From the NCBI RefSeq assembly GCF_030062155.1, contig NZ_CP118269.1:1426001-1490000 (forward strand): 64,000 nt of DNA. The letters are read 5' to 3'. Positions 20,746 through 31,313 of the stretch are shown piece by piece. The stretch is from Pantoea sp. Lij88 (GTDB taxonomy: Bacteria; Pseudomonadota; Gammaproteobacteria; Enterobacterales; Enterobacteriaceae). Each line of letters starts with the position of its first letter. Positions within the stretch are counted from its first letter, which is position 1. The notes beneath the pieces were generated by a model, which worked only from the letters and a program-made list of their open reading frames with translations, did not search any database and was not told where the DNA came from. The position numbers and the translations under genes were made by a program.

Positions 20746-22098
20746 TTAGCGGAACATCACTTCCGCCCAGCGGGCCAGCCCTGCGGTGACGGAGGCGAAA
20801 TCATCGCCGCCCGCAATCGGCGTATCCGGCAACGTCTGCTGCAGTGCCGCGCGCAGCAACGGTGAACGCGCACTGCCGCCGGTCAGGTAAATCACATCGG
20901 GCTTAATCTGGCTGGTGGCTAACGCCAGCTGCACCTGTTCAAGGATTTTCTCCAGCGGCTGACTGATCGCGTCCTGCAGCTGATCCACCCCAATCTCTGT
21001 CTCTAATGCCGCGGCAATAAAGTCGAGGGAGGCGGTATGCGCCGGGCTGGCGGACAGCGCAATTTTGCTCTCTTCCGCCGCACGCACCAGGCGATAACTG
21101 AGCTTCTGCTGCCACACTTTCAGCAGGCGAGCCACGACATCACCCTGTTCAGCATCCCGCACTAAATCCCGCAGCCACTTGCCGCAGGCCGGGCTGTAGA
21201 AGTCGCTTTGTGCCGGAACGTCATTAATGGCGATAGCGTTCCACCACGGCAGGGCAGGCAACGCGGTGCCTTTCAGGGTATTACCGCCCAGACCCAGTAA
21301 CGGCATCAGGGTCTTAAACGTCAGCATAATGTCCAGATCGTTACCGCCCACGCGGCAACCGCTATGGCCCAGCAGGCTCTCACGACGGTCCGCCTTATCA
21401 CGCCATTTTGGCCCCATCAGCAGCATCGAGCAGTCGGTCGTCCCCCCGCCGATATCCACCACCAGAACCGTGGTTTCCTGCTTCAGCGTTGCTTCGAAAT
21501 CGAGTCCGGCGGCGACCGGTTCAAACTGAAACTCCACGTCGCGGAAACCGGCGCGATGGGCGGCGCGCAGCAGAATGCCTTCAGCCTGCTGGTTAGACTC
21601 ATCACTGCCTAAGCCCTGGAAGTTAACCGGACGGCCAATCACCGCCTGATCGATAGTGTGATCAAGCTGGCTTTCACCCTGCTTACGGATGTGCAGCATC
21701 ATGGCGCAGACCAGATCTTCAAACAGGGCGATCTGCTGTGGCTTCAGGCCAGTGGCACCGAGGAATGATTTGGGGGATTTAACGAACCAGACATCTTCGG
21801 GATCGACCATATAGTGCTGCAGCGCGGTGAGGCCAAACTGCACGCTGCTGGGCTGGACGTCGATATCTTCTTCGCGGTTGTAACGCAGCGCGCGCTGCAG
21901 CAGCGCGGTGGTTTCGCTGTCGGGTGTCGCCACCTGATGATGACGATAGAGCCATTCGCTGATCGACTCGCGGGTCGGCGCACAGATCATCGACGGCAGC
22001 AGGCGCTGATCATTTTCCAGCGTTAACAGACGTGGCGTGCCATTTTCGCTGACCGCAATAGAGCAGTTAGCCGTGCCGTAATCGAATCCTATGAACAT
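20746..22098 (-). CDS. yegD: Hsp70-family chaperone-like protein YegD
   Basis: A 450-residue actin/Hsp70-fold ATPase. The phosphate-1 loop FDYGTANCS and phosphate-2 loop VVDIGGGTTDCS are present, with the adenosine motif YLTGGSARSP near the C-terminus. It lacks the substrate-binding domain of DnaK, as E. coli YegD does. Its client and role are not known. I place the start at 22098 (MFIGFDYG), as in E. coli, rather than at an ATG four codons upstream. The E. coli neighbour alkA is absent here. Confidence 0.93.
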   Translation of the reverse strand: MFIGFDYGTANCSIAVSENGTPRLLTLENDQRLLPSMICAPTRESISEWLYRHHQVATPDSETTALLQRALRYNREEDIDVQPSSVQFGLTALQHYMVDPEDVWFVKSPKSFLGATGLKPQQIALFEDLVCAMMLHIRKQGESQLDHTIDQAVIGRPVNFQGLGSDESNQQAEGILLRAAHRAGFRDVEFQFEPVAAGLDFEATLKQETTVLVVDIGGGTTDCSMLLMGPKWRDKADRRESLLGHSGCRVGGNDLDIMLTFKTLMPLLGLGGNTLKGTALPALPWWNAIAINDVPAQSDFYSPACGKWLRDLVRDAEQGDVVARLLKVWQQKLSYRLVRAAEESKIALSASPAHTASLDFIAAALETEIGVDQLQDAISQPLEKILEQVQLALATSQIKPDVIYLTGGSARSPLLRAALQQTLPDTPIAGGDDFASVTAGLARWAEVMFR

Positions 22099-22173
22099 TT
22101 TCGCCCCCATGCCGGAAAAAAGGGGGCGACTTTAGCGCAGCTTCAGCAGGGTAGCAAGCAGGCAGCGCGGGAA

Positions 22174-25100
22174 TTAACGGATAGCGAAGATGCGATCTTC
22201 GGCCAGTGAGCGCAACGGCTGACGCTCGGCCACCGCGCTGCCCCAGACGCCATCGACATCCAGGGTCGCCAGGCTGCTGAGCAGAGCCGGCACCGAGACC
22301 GGACCGGCCAGCACCGAAATATTGCGCTGCGTTGCCTGGCCCTGAATGATGGTGAGCAGCATCTCATCCATCAGATTATTGTGAACGTTGGCGACCAGCT
22401 CCGGTGCCAGCACCAGATAATCGACCACCTCATCGCTCAGCAGATTAAAGGCCTCGAGGTTCCGGCCAAAATTCTGCAGGACGATGCGGCAGCCACACTG
22501 ACGCAGTTGCAGCAGCGCGGCATAGAACCGATCGCCCTTGCTCAGCACGCTGGCGGCAGGGAACGCGAAACCACAGTGGCTTTCGGAGAGACCGGCGGCG
22601 GCGAAGCGCTGACAGAGTTGCTGCACAAAAGTGGTATCACTCAGTAGCTGGGCATTGAGCGGCAGAATCACCGGAATGCCTTTGTGATTGAGCTTTTCTA
22701 CGTCATGGCGGAAAAAAGCGTCAAGAATATTGTTATCCAGGCGGCGTCGCAGCGTTTCATCAGGCAGGTTATTGCGCAGCAGCGTCTCATCCACCAGCAA
22801 CCCGTCTGCGGTTAACAGCTGCACATCGAGCAGCCAGATAAAGGCCGCCTGCGGCGTTTTTGGCGGCGCAACGGCCCAGGCGGGCAGCTCAATCTGCAGC
22901 GCGTCAATCATGGCGGCATCCATATCCCGATGGTTGCCCGGCAGCGGTAAGCGATGCTGTTCGTAAACCATCAGTCGTCCGCGTCCGCTGCGTTTGGCGT
23001 TGTAACAGGCGATATCCGCCTGCGAAAGCACGTCGCTGCTCTGACAGTTTTCGGGTGAAATTTGTGTGACACCCGCGCTGGCGCCCACATGATAGAGACG
23101 ACCCAGCCACTGGAAGCGGTAGTCGTTTACCGCAGCGACGAGGCGCTGCACCACGTCATGCGCCTGATCGACATCGCAATCAGGCATCAGCAGCGCAAAC
23201 TCATCGCCGCCCAGTCGGGCCAGGAAATCGCTGCTGCGCAGATGGTGCTGCATCAGATCGGAGAGTTCGCGCAGCAACGCATCGCCTGCGGCATGGCCGG
23301 CGCTGTCGTTGACCGCTTTAAACTTGTCGAGGTCGATAAACACCAGCACATGCTGATGCTGATGTTCAGCGGCATCAAACAGCAGACGCTTCAGCTGAAG
23401 CTCAAAGCTGGCGCGGTTAGGCAGGCGGGTCAGGGTGTCATGCAGCGCGCTGTAGCTCAGGCGCTTCATCAACTTGCGCGACTCGCTCACATCCTGAATA
23501 ACCATCACCGCACCCTGTTCCAGACCCGCTTCCGAGCGCAGAGGGGTGATGCTGTAGTGAATGTCGATGTGGGCGCCGTCCGGGGTGTGCAGCACCAGAT
23601 CTTCCGCCAGGCTGGGGGTGATTTTTTCCGGCGGCAGCTGGCACAGCAGCAGATTCTCTACCTCGGGGCCGTTACGTCCCTGAGTAATATGCAGCAGCTC
23701 ACTCAGCGGCTGACCGGCGGCCTGCTCCTGTGACAGGCCACTCATCTTCTCCGCCACCGGATTCATAAAGGCCACGCGCATCTCTTTGTCGGTGCTGATC
23801 ACCGCTTCACCGATCGAATCCAGGGTAATCGCCATGCGCTCTTTCTCCTGAAACAGCGCTTCATTCAGATTACGGAGCGGCGTGATGTCCTGGCAGATGC
23901 CCAGCATGCGCTCAATGCGACCCTCTTTGCTCAGTTGCCGGTTAGCCTGGGTGCGAATCCAGCGCTGTCCTTCCGCATTGACCACGCGATATTCCATATG
24001 AAACGCGCTGCGCAGCTCTATTGCCTGCTGTACCGTCATCGCGGCGTATTCCCGATCGGCGGTATGCAGCAGATGGATCCAGAGGTCATAGCTGGGCGAC
24101 TCATGAGGGGCAAGGCCAAACAGCGCATACATCCGCTTGTCCCATAGCATCTCGCCGGTCAGCAGGTTCCATTCCCATACGCCGATGCCGCCCGCTTCGT
24201 TAGCCAGCGTAATCCGCTCCATCAAACGGCGGTTCACCTGCTCGCTCTGTTTTAGCTCAGAGATATCGATAATCTGCGCAATAAAGTAGAGCGGCTCCTG
24301 GCTGCCATCACGCACCAGCGACACCGTCAGGCGCGCCCAGACAATCTCACCATCTTTACGGAAATAGCGCTTCTCGAAGGTATAGGTATCAATCTCACCC
24401 TCCAGCAACCGGTTCGCCTGTTGCAGGTCGAGGCTGAGATCGTCGGGATGGGTAATCTGCTGGAAGGTCAGTCGCTTCAGCTCCTCAGCCGGGTAGCCCA
24501 GAATCTGACACAGCGAGCGGTTAACCTGCAGCCAGTTACCCTGCGGCGCGACCAGCGCCATGCCAATGGCGGAGTACTCCATGGCGTGACGGAAGCGGGT
24601 TTCGCTATCGGTAATGTGGAGCTTTTCGCGCCGGAACGCATCCATCACCAGCGACATAATGTGGCTGGGTATTAAAACCAGCAGAAACGGCAGCCAGCTG
24701 GAGACCGGACCGAGCGCAGCGTTATTATTAGCCACGCTGACCAGGTCGAAGGCGAGCAGTATCGAGATAAAGCTGGCGTTAATGAAGAACAGCACAAACG
24801 CCTGCAGCTTGGGCAGGCGGACGGCGCACCAGAAGAGGATCACCACAATAAAGGTAAAGGGCCACGGCAAAAAGCGCAGCGCCAGATAACTGGCCCCCAG
24901 GGTGAGCAGCAGCGTCAGCAGGGATTCGGCCAGACGCAGATCGCTGAACTGTGCGCATCGCAGCGGCCAGGGCAGCAGCAGCAGCATCGGGCCTAACACC
25001 AGCATGCCGATGATCTCGGAGATCACCCAGGTATAAAAGAAGGGAAACGAGGCATGGCCGCTGACCTGCAACGTCCAGAGCGCCAGCAGACCGCCGAGTA

Positions 25101-25509
25101 CCGGCGTCACAATGCCCACCGACAGCACCATCCTGGCCCAGTCGTTAAGCGAATCCAGCGGCGCGCGCCGATTCAGCAGGGCGCGCAGCAGCATGCCGCC
25201 CACACCGGCCTGGATTAGATTGAGCAGGGCAAATTTAATGTTGGAGAGGGCAGGCCCGATGATGATGGCATTCGCCCCGGCGGTGCCCAGCACACAGGCG
25301 GTCAGCAGCAGCGGCAGCTGGCGTGACGGGCAGCGAAAAACCACCACAGTCATTAACGTGGTCGGGAACCAGAGCGGGGAAATTTTTCCGCTGACGACGA
25401 TCAGTTCAAGACAGAACAGTGTCAGGGCAAATACCACGCAGCCAAGAATCAGCGCCGAGAGCCAGCGGTTTGGCGTGCTATTTTGCGGGGACAGGATCTC
25501 AATCGTCAT
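22174..25509 (-). CDS. dgcE: Diguanylate cyclase DgcE (YegE): MASE1-PAS-PAS-PAS-GGDEF-degenerate EAL
   Basis: A 1111-residue membrane signalling protein. The MASE1 sensor (about 10-290) has around eight hydrophobic helices. Three PAS domains follow (about 300-420, 430-545, 555-680), then a GGDEF domain with GGDEF at 767-771 and an inhibitory RxxD site at 758-761, exactly five residues before it. The C-terminal region (about 880-1111) looks like an EAL fold but has no EAL motif, so phosphodiesterase activity is not expected. DgcE makes cyclic di-GMP and in E. coli feeds the curli/cellulose switch through CsgD. It is a single minus-strand gene. Confidence 0.93.
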   Translation of the reverse strand: MTIEILSPQNSTPNRWLSALILGCVVFALTLFCLELIVVSGKISPLWFPTTLMTVVVFRCPSRQLPLLLTACVLGTAGANAIIIGPALSNIKFALLNLIQAGVGGMLLRALLNRRAPLDSLNDWARMVLSVGIVTPVLGGLLALWTLQVSGHASFPFFYTWVISEIIGMLVLGPMLLLLPWPLRCAQFSDLRLAESLLTLLLTLGASYLALRFLPWPFTFIVVILFWCAVRLPKLQAFVLFFINASFISILLAFDLVSVANNNAALGPVSSWLPFLLVLIPSHIMSLVMDAFRREKLHITDSETRFRHAMEYSAIGMALVAPQGNWLQVNRSLCQILGYPAEELKRLTFQQITHPDDLSLDLQQANRLLEGEIDTYTFEKRYFRKDGEIVWARLTVSLVRDGSQEPLYFIAQIIDISELKQSEQVNRRLMERITLANEAGGIGVWEWNLLTGEMLWDKRMYALFGLAPHESPSYDLWIHLLHTADREYAAMTVQQAIELRSAFHMEYRVVNAEGQRWIRTQANRQLSKEGRIERMLGICQDITPLRNLNEALFQEKERMAITLDSIGEAVISTDKEMRVAFMNPVAEKMSGLSQEQAAGQPLSELLHITQGRNGPEVENLLLCQLPPEKITPSLAEDLVLHTPDGAHIDIHYSITPLRSEAGLEQGAVMVIQDVSESRKLMKRLSYSALHDTLTRLPNRASFELQLKRLLFDAAEHQHQHVLVFIDLDKFKAVNDSAGHAAGDALLRELSDLMQHHLRSSDFLARLGGDEFALLMPDCDVDQAHDVVQRLVAAVNDYRFQWLGRLYHVGASAGVTQISPENCQSSDVLSQADIACYNAKRSGRGRLMVYEQHRLPLPGNHRDMDAAMIDALQIELPAWAVAPPKTPQAAFIWLLDVQLLTADGLLVDETLLRNNLPDETLRRRLDNNILDAFFRHDVEKLNHKGIPVILPLNAQLLSDTTFVQQLCQRFAAAGLSESHCGFAFPAASVLSKGDRFYAALLQLRQCGCRIVLQNFGRNLEAFNLLSDEVVDYLVLAPELVANVHNNLMDEMLLTIIQGQATQRNISVLAGPVSVPALLSSLATLDVDGVWGSAVAERQPLRSLAEDRIFAIR

Positions 25510-25672
25510 GCGGACTTCCGGCAGGGTGCAACGCTCCGCAACGGCGAATCAGGCACCAGTCATTCTCTGACGGCATGCTAGCACATTTGGCAAAGAAAAA
25601 AGGGGAGAAATCAATATTGCCCGTTATTCGGCGAATTGACGGGCACGGCAGGATTGATTGCCAGCGTGTTGA

Positions 25673-26287
25673 TTACTGGCGGAAAAGATCGGCGCGGGTA
25701 TAGGGCTTTTCCATCCCGGCGAGGCTGGCAGAGAAACGTTCAAGGAACTGCTGCGTGGTGGCAACGCGGCCGTGACTCATCAAAACAAACGGCACTAATA
25801 ACGCCGCACCGACCTGCGGCCAGCTAAAGCCTTTGAGTGAGGTGCGGCGCTGGGAAATCAGAAACGCGGTGCTCAGCGTGAAGCCCAGCAGCAGACCGGT
25901 GGCGACCTCACTTTTAGAGTGGGCGTGGATCACCAGACGCGAGAACCCGACCATCAGCGGAATCAGATAACCGACCCCAATTGCTGCAATGCGCCACTTC
26001 GCAGACCAGCGGCCGGAAATCAGCCACAGCATCACCGGCCACAGCGTGGCGGACATGGCGCTGTGGCCGCTGAAACCGGTGAAATTAAAGCGGGCACTGC
26101 CGATGCCAAACCCCAGAAACAGAATTTTAGAGATGCTGACGGTCAGGCCAGCCAGGCCAAAGGCCAGAATCCAGTAAAAGACCGTAAGACGGTTGTCACT
26201 TTTCCACGGCAAAATCAGCGCAATAATTACCGCTGTCGGAATCAACAGCATGCTGTCGCCAAAATAAGTCAAAGTCTTCCAGTGCAT
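25673..26287 (-). CDS. PAP2-family membrane phosphatase
   Basis: A 204-residue polytopic inner-membrane protein. The PAP2 motif C2 is FSGH (72-75) and motif C3 is SR-x5-H with Ser116, Arg117 and His123, followed by SEVATG, so the two catalytic histidines are present. Motif C1 (K-x6-RP) is not clear; Lys54 is the only candidate. Relatives remove phosphate from undecaprenyl pyrophosphate, phosphatidylglycerol phosphate or lipid A. The start at 26287 has AGGAG upstream. It sits between dgcE and udk, where I remember no such gene in E. coli. Confidence 0.82.
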   Translation of the reverse strand: MHWKTLTYFGDSMLLIPTAVIIALILPWKSDNRLTVFYWILAFGLAGLTVSISKILFLGFGIGSARFNFTGFSGHSAMSATLWPVMLWLISGRWSAKWRIAAIGVGYLIPLMVGFSRLVIHAHSKSEVATGLLLGFTLSTAFLISQRRTSLKGFSWPQVGAALLVPFVLMSHGRVATTQQFLERFSASLAGMEKPYTRADLFRQ

Positions 26288-26449
26288 ACCACTCCTGATG
26301 CATCATTCGGTCGTCATGTTTGCGACACGCGTTGTCTGAACAGCGTGCCGCGCAGGCCATTTTTTTTATAGTATGGTGTGCCGTTAGTTTATCGGTGAAA
26401 TGAGTGGCGTCCAAAGGAGAAAGTCTGAAAAGACGCCAGCGCCATTTTT

Positions 26450-26479
26450 CTGGCATCAAAAGACCGAAATCCCTATACT
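26450..26479 (+). promoter_or_regulatory. Candidate promoter of udk-dcd-asmA
   Basis: CTGGCA, an 18-base spacer and TATACT (26474-26479) lie about 90 bases before udk. The rest of the 284-base gap to the divergent PAP2 gene shows no reading frame or clear RNA. Confidence 0.45.
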
Positions 26480-26571
26480 TAGCGCGAACACACCCTCTCC
26501 ATTTCGGCCCGTCCGCTGCCCGCGTAATGTGTGACCAGTGGCAGGCTCCAGTTATCAGGTCCTAAAATAGT

Positions 26572-27213
26572 ATGACTGACAAGTCTCATCAGTGCGTGAT
26601 TGTAGGCATTGCCGGCGCTTCCGCATCCGGTAAAAGTTTAATTGCCAGCACGCTCTATCGTGAAATCCGTGATCAGGTAGGTGACGAGCACATCGGGGTG
26701 ATCCCGGAAGATGCTTATTACAAAGATCAAAGTCACCTCACCATGGAAGAGAGGGTTAAAACCAACTATGACCATCCGAGTGCGATGGATCATGATTTGC
26801 TGTTGCAGCATCTGCAGGCGGTGAAAGCCGGGCAGGATATTGAGCTGCCGGTTTACAGCTATGTGGAGCACACCCGCACCCAGCAGACGCAACACCTGAA
26901 GGCCAAAAAGGTCATCATCCTTGAAGGCATTCTGCTGTTAACCGATGCCCGTCTGCGCCAGGAACTCAACTTCTCTATCTTCGTGGACACGCCGCTCGAC
27001 ATCTGTCTGATGCGCCGTATGAAGCGTGATGTTAATGAGCGTGGCCGCTCCATGGATTCGGTGATGAGTCAGTATCAGAAGACCGTACGTCCGATGTTCC
27101 TGCAGTTTATCGAGCCATCAAAACAGTACGCCGATATCATTGTGCCGCGCGGCGGAAAAAACCGTATCGCCATCGATATCCTCAAGGCGAAAATCAACCA
27201 GTTTTTTGAATAA
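26572..27213 (+). CDS. udk: Uridine/cytidine kinase
   Basis: A 213-residue protein, the same length as E. coli Udk. The P-loop GASASGKS is at residues 15-22. It phosphorylates uridine and cytidine with GTP or ATP for pyrimidine salvage in the cytoplasm. It is first in udk-dcd-asmA, the conserved enterobacterial order; dcd starts 83 bases further on. The match to E. coli Udk as remembered is strong along the full length. Confidence 0.96.
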   Translation: MTDKSHQCVIVGIAGASASGKSLIASTLYREIRDQVGDEHIGVIPEDAYYKDQSHLTMEERVKTNYDHPSAMDHDLLLQHLQAVKAGQDIELPVYSYVEHTRTQQTQHLKAKKVIILEGILLLTDARLRQELNFSIFVDTPLDICLMRRMKRDVNERGRSMDSVMSQYQKTVRPMFLQFIEPSKQYADIIVPRGGKNRIAIDILKAKINQFFE

Positions 27214-27296
27214 CGCACGTCCGTCCGGACGTGGTGCAGACCGGCGGCGGGCACACTGTCGCCGGTTCGCTACACTTATGTCATGGAGTTACCGCA

Positions 27297-27878
27297 ATGA
27301 GATTATGCGATCGCGATATTGAAGCCTGGCTGGACAATGGCAAACTGGCCATTGAGCCACGCCCGCCAGTCGAGCGCATTAATGGGGCCACCGTCGATGT
27401 GCGCCTGGGTAATCAGTTCCGCACCTTCAGCGGCCACACCGCGGCCTTTATCGATCTGAGTGGCCCGAAACAGGAAGTGAGCGCGGCACTGGATCGGGTC
27501 ATGAGCGATGAGATCGTGCTGCCTGATGGTGAAGCCTTTTTCCTGCATCCGGGGGAGCTGGCGCTGGCGGTCACGCTGGAGTCCGTGACGCTGCCTGACG
27601 ATCTGGTCGGCTGGCTGGATGGACGTTCATCGCTGGCACGCCTTGGGCTGATGGTTCACGTGACGGCACACCGCATTGATCCAGGCTGGCAGGGCCGAAT
27701 CGTGCTGGAGTTCTACAATTCAGGTAAACTGCCGTTGGCTCTGCGTCCAGGCATGTTAATCGGTGCGCTGAGTTTTGAACCCCTTTCCGGCCCGGCTGCG
27801 CGTCCCTACAACCGGCGTGAAGATGCGAAATACCGCGGTCAGCAGGGTGCTGATGCCAGCCGTATTGATAAAGACTGA
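27297..27878 (+). CDS. dcd: dCTP deaminase
   Basis: A 193-residue trimeric dCTP deaminase of exactly the E. coli length. The conserved RSSLAR (110-115) and catalytic Glu138 in IVLEFYN are visible. It converts dCTP to dUTP and ammonia, the main source of dUMP for thymidylate synthesis. The ATG at 27297 has GGAG eight bases upstream and gives the standard [12 protein letters not shown] start; a 22-codon upstream extension does not match the family. Confidence 0.96.
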   Translation: MRLCDRDIEAWLDNGKLAIEPRPPVERINGATVDVRLGNQFRTFSGHTAAFIDLSGPKQEVSAALDRVMSDEIVLPDGEAFFLHPGELALAVTLESVTLPDDLVGWLDGRSSLARLGLMVHVTAHRIDPGWQGRIVLEFYNSGKLPLALRPGMLIGALSFEPLSGPAARPYNRREDAKYRGQQGADASRIDKD

Positions 27879-27890
27879 TCTGAGGATGTA

Positions 27891-29714
27891 ATGAAAAGAG
27901 TGATAACCACGCTGGCCATCCTTTTAGTGGTGGTCGTAACGGGAATGAGCGCACTGGTGCTGCTGGTCAATCCCAACGACTTTCGTGCCTATATGGTGCA
28001 ACAGGTCGAGCAACGCAGTGGTTATCGCCTTGAGGTCAGCAGCGATCTGCGCTGGCACGTCTGGCCGCAGCTCAGCATTCTGGCTGGCCGGATGAGTCTC
28101 ACCGCGCCGGGCGCCAGTCAGCCGCTGGTTTCGGCGGAAAATATGCGACTCGATGTCGATCTCTGGCCACTGTTGTCCCATCAGCTTAGCGTCAGCCAGG
28201 TGTTGCTGAAAAACGCGATAGTGCGGGTGACGCCCGACAGCAGCGCACAGCGCGCCAGAAATGCCCCTCAGGGTCCGCGTGATGCGGAACCGGCCACGCC
28301 TTCGACTGGCTGGTCTTTTGATATCGCTAAACTCCGCGTAGCCGACAGCCTGCTGATCTGGCAACAGCCCGGCGGCGACGAATATAATTTCCGCGACCTT
28401 AACATTGATATGGAACAGGACGCGAACAAGCTGGCGACCCTGTCGCTGAGCACCACACTGATGCGCAACCAGCGCAACGCCACCCTGAATCTCAAAGGTC
28501 AGCTCGATGCCGCGCAATATCCGCATCGTCTCAGCGGCCAGTTGCAGCAGCTGGATTACACCTTATCCGGCGCCGATATTCCGGTTCAGGGGATTAAAGG
28601 ATCGCTGAGCCTGCAGGGCGAGTGGAATGGCGACCGCCAGCAGTTCTCTTTCAGCAATCTGCAGCTTACCGCCAATGACAGCACGCTGACCGGGCAGGGC
28701 AGTGGTCATGTTGTGCCGCCGCAGCAGCTGGCACTGGATCTGAAAGCCAGCAATCTGAACCTCGATAATTTGCTCACCAGCGCGCCTGTCTCTGAAGCGC
28801 CTGGCGTGCAGCATGCCACCGTGGCCCGTTCGCCGGTGATTGCTGCGCCGCGCGAACGCACCAACGCGGACTCTCCGCTCAACGACATGGATCTGGCCCT
28901 GAAGTTTCAGGCGGACAATGCGTTATGGCGCGGTCTCTCCCTGACCGGCCTTGCGGTTAACGCCAGCAACCAGCATGGACTGATGACGCTGACTACCCTC
29001 AGCGGCAAGCTGGGCAATGGCAGCTTCTCGGTTCCCGGCAGCATCGATATTCGTCAGCCAGAGACGCGGGTCAGCCTGAAACCGCAACTCCGGTTAATTG
29101 CGATCCAGCCGCTGCTAAAAGCGTTTGAACTGCCGGAAAGCCTGCAGGGGAATCTGAGTCTCGATGGCGAACTGTCGGGTAATACGCTGACGGTTGATGC
29201 GGCGAAGCGCAGCTGGCAGGGCAGGGCAACGATCAGCGCCAGCAACCTGAAGCTGGCACAGCTCAATCTGCAGCAGATGGTGCAGCGTGCCGTGGCGCGG
29301 GTCAGCGACAAGGTCAGCAGCCAGGAAGCCGTCGATGAAGGCATTGAGTCGATCAGCGGCCAGGTCGCACTGAATAAAGGCGTACTCAGCTTCAGCGATA
29401 TCAATGGCAACGGTCAGAATCTGGGCCTGCAGGGTGCGGGCAAAGTTGACATGGTGCAGCAACAGCTGGATGTGACGCTGGGCCTGAAAATCAGTGGCTG
29501 GCATGGCGATGACGCGCTGGTGAAGGCGCTCTCCGATCAGCCTGTCCCGCTGCGCATGTATGGCGACTGGAACAGCCTGCAATATTCCCTGCCGGTGGAT
29601 GACGTTCTGCGTAACCGTCTGCAGAGTGAGGCGAAGTCACGACTGAATCAGTGGATCGATCGCCAGAAAGAGGGCGAGAACAAAGAGAACCTGAAGAAAA
29701 TCATGCGCCCGTAG
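27891..29714 (+). CDS. asmA: AsmA-family envelope protein
   Basis: A 607-residue protein with one N-terminal membrane helix (about 5-26) and a long periplasmic part. The N-terminal AsmA region carries NPNDFRAYMVQQVEQRSGYRLEV, the C-terminal AsmA_2 region GAGKVDMVQQQLDVTLGLKISG. AsmA proteins are bridge-like beta-groove proteins thought to help move phospholipid to the outer membrane. It follows dcd by 12 bases with a GAGGA ribosome site, completing udk-dcd-asmA. Confidence 0.93.
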   Translation: MKRVITTLAILLVVVVTGMSALVLLVNPNDFRAYMVQQVEQRSGYRLEVSSDLRWHVWPQLSILAGRMSLTAPGASQPLVSAENMRLDVDLWPLLSHQLSVSQVLLKNAIVRVTPDSSAQRARNAPQGPRDAEPATPSTGWSFDIAKLRVADSLLIWQQPGGDEYNFRDLNIDMEQDANKLATLSLSTTLMRNQRNATLNLKGQLDAAQYPHRLSGQLQQLDYTLSGADIPVQGIKGSLSLQGEWNGDRQQFSFSNLQLTANDSTLTGQGSGHVVPPQQLALDLKASNLNLDNLLTSAPVSEAPGVQHATVARSPVIAAPRERTNADSPLNDMDLALKFQADNALWRGLSLTGLAVNASNQHGLMTLTTLSGKLGNGSFSVPGSIDIRQPETRVSLKPQLRLIAIQPLLKAFELPESLQGNLSLDGELSGNTLTVDAAKRSWQGRATISASNLKLAQLNLQQMVQRAVARVSDKVSSQEAVDEGIESISGQVALNKGVLSFSDINGNGQNLGLQGAGKVDMVQQQLDVTLGLKISGWHGDDALVKALSDQPVPLRMYGDWNSLQYSLPVDDVLRNRLQSEAKSRLNQWIDRQKEGENKENLKKIMRP

Positions 29715-29723
29715 CGGGCGCAT
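29703..29723. terminator. Hairpin between the converging asmA and yegH genes
   Basis: A 9-bp perfect stem ATGCGCCCG/CGGGCGCAT with loop TAG includes the asmA stop codon. The T-runs on both sides are weak (TTCTC and GATTTTC), so its efficiency is doubtful. Confidence 0.5.
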
Positions 29724-29741
29724 TTCTCAAGGGATAATCGC

Positions 29742-31313
29742 TTAAACCTCGTAATCACTCGCCGGTTGCAGCAGGATTTCCACTTTCTGCACCCGATGGT
29801 TCTCGACCTGCAGGGTGCGCAGCAGATAATCACCCAGTTGCAACACTTCGCCTTCCTGCGGGATGTGTTGCAGCTTATCCATCAGTAATCCAGCCAGCGT
29901 ATGATAGTCACGTTGTTCATCCAGCGGCAATTTCACATAGAGCGCCAGATCTTCCAGTGGCATATGGCCGTTGGCAATCCAGTGACCTTCACCCTGAATC
30001 TGAATATCATAACGGGCATCGATTTCACCCGCCTCATTCGGCAGATTGCCGGCGATGGTCTCCATCACATCGCTCAGCGTCACTACGCCTTCTACTGAAC
30101 CAAACTCATCCACCACAAAGGCAAAGTGCGTATGCGCCTGGCGGAACTGCTCCAGCGCCTGCAGCAGCGTCAGCCGCTCAGGAAAGACCAGCGGCTGACG
30201 AATCAGGGCGCGCAAATCGAGCGAGTTATGGTGCAGTGACTGGTGCAGCAGATCGATGACGTGCACCACGCCCAGCGGTTCGCTGGAGTTATCGGTTATC
30301 AGGATGCGTGTGTGCTGGTTGCGGTCGAGGCGCGACATAATCTCTGCCGGGTCATCACTGAGATCGATATGCTCGACGTCATGGCGCGAGGTCATGATGC
30401 TGTTAACGTGGCGCTGACCCATACCCAGCACGCGCGCAATCATGACGCGCTCCTGGCGGTTAAACAGCATGCTGGCATCGCTGTCCGCAATCAGCGACGA
30501 GGTTTTTGCATCCAGCTCTGCCGGTTCTGCCGTGCCACGCAGCATCCGCAGCACCGCTTCCGCTGTGCGCTGGCGCAGAGGACGACCTGCCGACAGTACG
30601 CGACGACGATTGAAGTGTGCCAGCTGGTTCAGCGCCTCTATTACTACCGAGAAACCGATGGCCGCGTAGAGATACCCTTTAGGGATCACAAAGCCAAAGC
30701 CCTCCGCCACCAGACTGAAGCCGATCATCAGCAGGAAGCTTAAGCAGAGGATCACAATGGTGGGGTGTTTGTTGACGAAGCGGGTTAACGGCTTGCTGGC
30801 AAGCAGCATCAGCAGGATGGCGATGGTAACGGCAATCATCATGACCGGTAAATCATTCACCATGCCGACAGCGGTAATCACCGCATCCAGCGAGAAGATG
30901 GCATCCAGAACCACGATTTGCGCCACCACCGGCCAGAATTTAGCGCCGCCTTTTTGTTGACCGGACTCCTCATCATGTCCTTCAAGTCGCGCATTCAACT
31001 CTGTGGTGGCTTTAAACAGCAGGAAAATACCGCCCGACAGCAGCAGTAAATCGCGCGCACTGAAGGGATGTCCACCCAGCGTTACCCAGGGTTCTTTCAG
31101 CGTAACCAGCCAGGAAAGCGATGCCAGCAGCAATAACCGGCACAATAACGCCAGCAGCAGTCCGATCACGCGTGCGCGGTCGCGAAGCGGCCCTGGAAGC
31201 TTCTCAACCAGGATGGCAATAAAGATAAGATTGTCGATGCCTAAAACGAGTTCCAGAACGATTAGCGTTACTAATCCCGCCCATAGCGAGGGATCTGCAA
31301 TTACCTCCAGCAT
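29742..31313 (-). CDS. yegH: TerC/CBS/CorC-domain inner-membrane protein YegH
   Basis: A 523-residue protein. The N-terminal TerC domain (about 1-220) has seven or so helices, with the acidic motif [12 protein letters not shown] in helix 1 and [14 protein letters not shown] in a later one. A CBS pair (about 300-420) and a CorC/HlyC domain (about 435-515) follow. TerC proteins are linked to metal ion export, including Mn2+, and CorC domains to Mg2+/Co2+ handling; the role of YegH is not defined. It borders the exopolysaccharide operon, as in E. coli where it lies next to wza. Confidence 0.92.
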   Translation of the reverse strand: MLEVIADPSLWAGLVTLIVLELVLGIDNLIFIAILVEKLPGPLRDRARVIGLLLALLCRLLLLASLSWLVTLKEPWVTLGGHPFSARDLLLLSGGIFLLFKATTELNARLEGHDEESGQQKGGAKFWPVVAQIVVLDAIFSLDAVITAVGMVNDLPVMMIAVTIAILLMLLASKPLTRFVNKHPTIVILCLSFLLMIGFSLVAEGFGFVIPKGYLYAAIGFSVVIEALNQLAHFNRRRVLSAGRPLRQRTAEAVLRMLRGTAEPAELDAKTSSLIADSDASMLFNRQERVMIARVLGMGQRHVNSIMTSRHDVEHIDLSDDPAEIMSRLDRNQHTRILITDNSSEPLGVVHVIDLLHQSLHHNSLDLRALIRQPLVFPERLTLLQALEQFRQAHTHFAFVVDEFGSVEGVVTLSDVMETIAGNLPNEAGEIDARYDIQIQGEGHWIANGHMPLEDLALYVKLPLDEQRDYHTLAGLLMDKLQHIPQEGEVLQLGDYLLRTLQVENHRVQKVEILLQPASDYEV

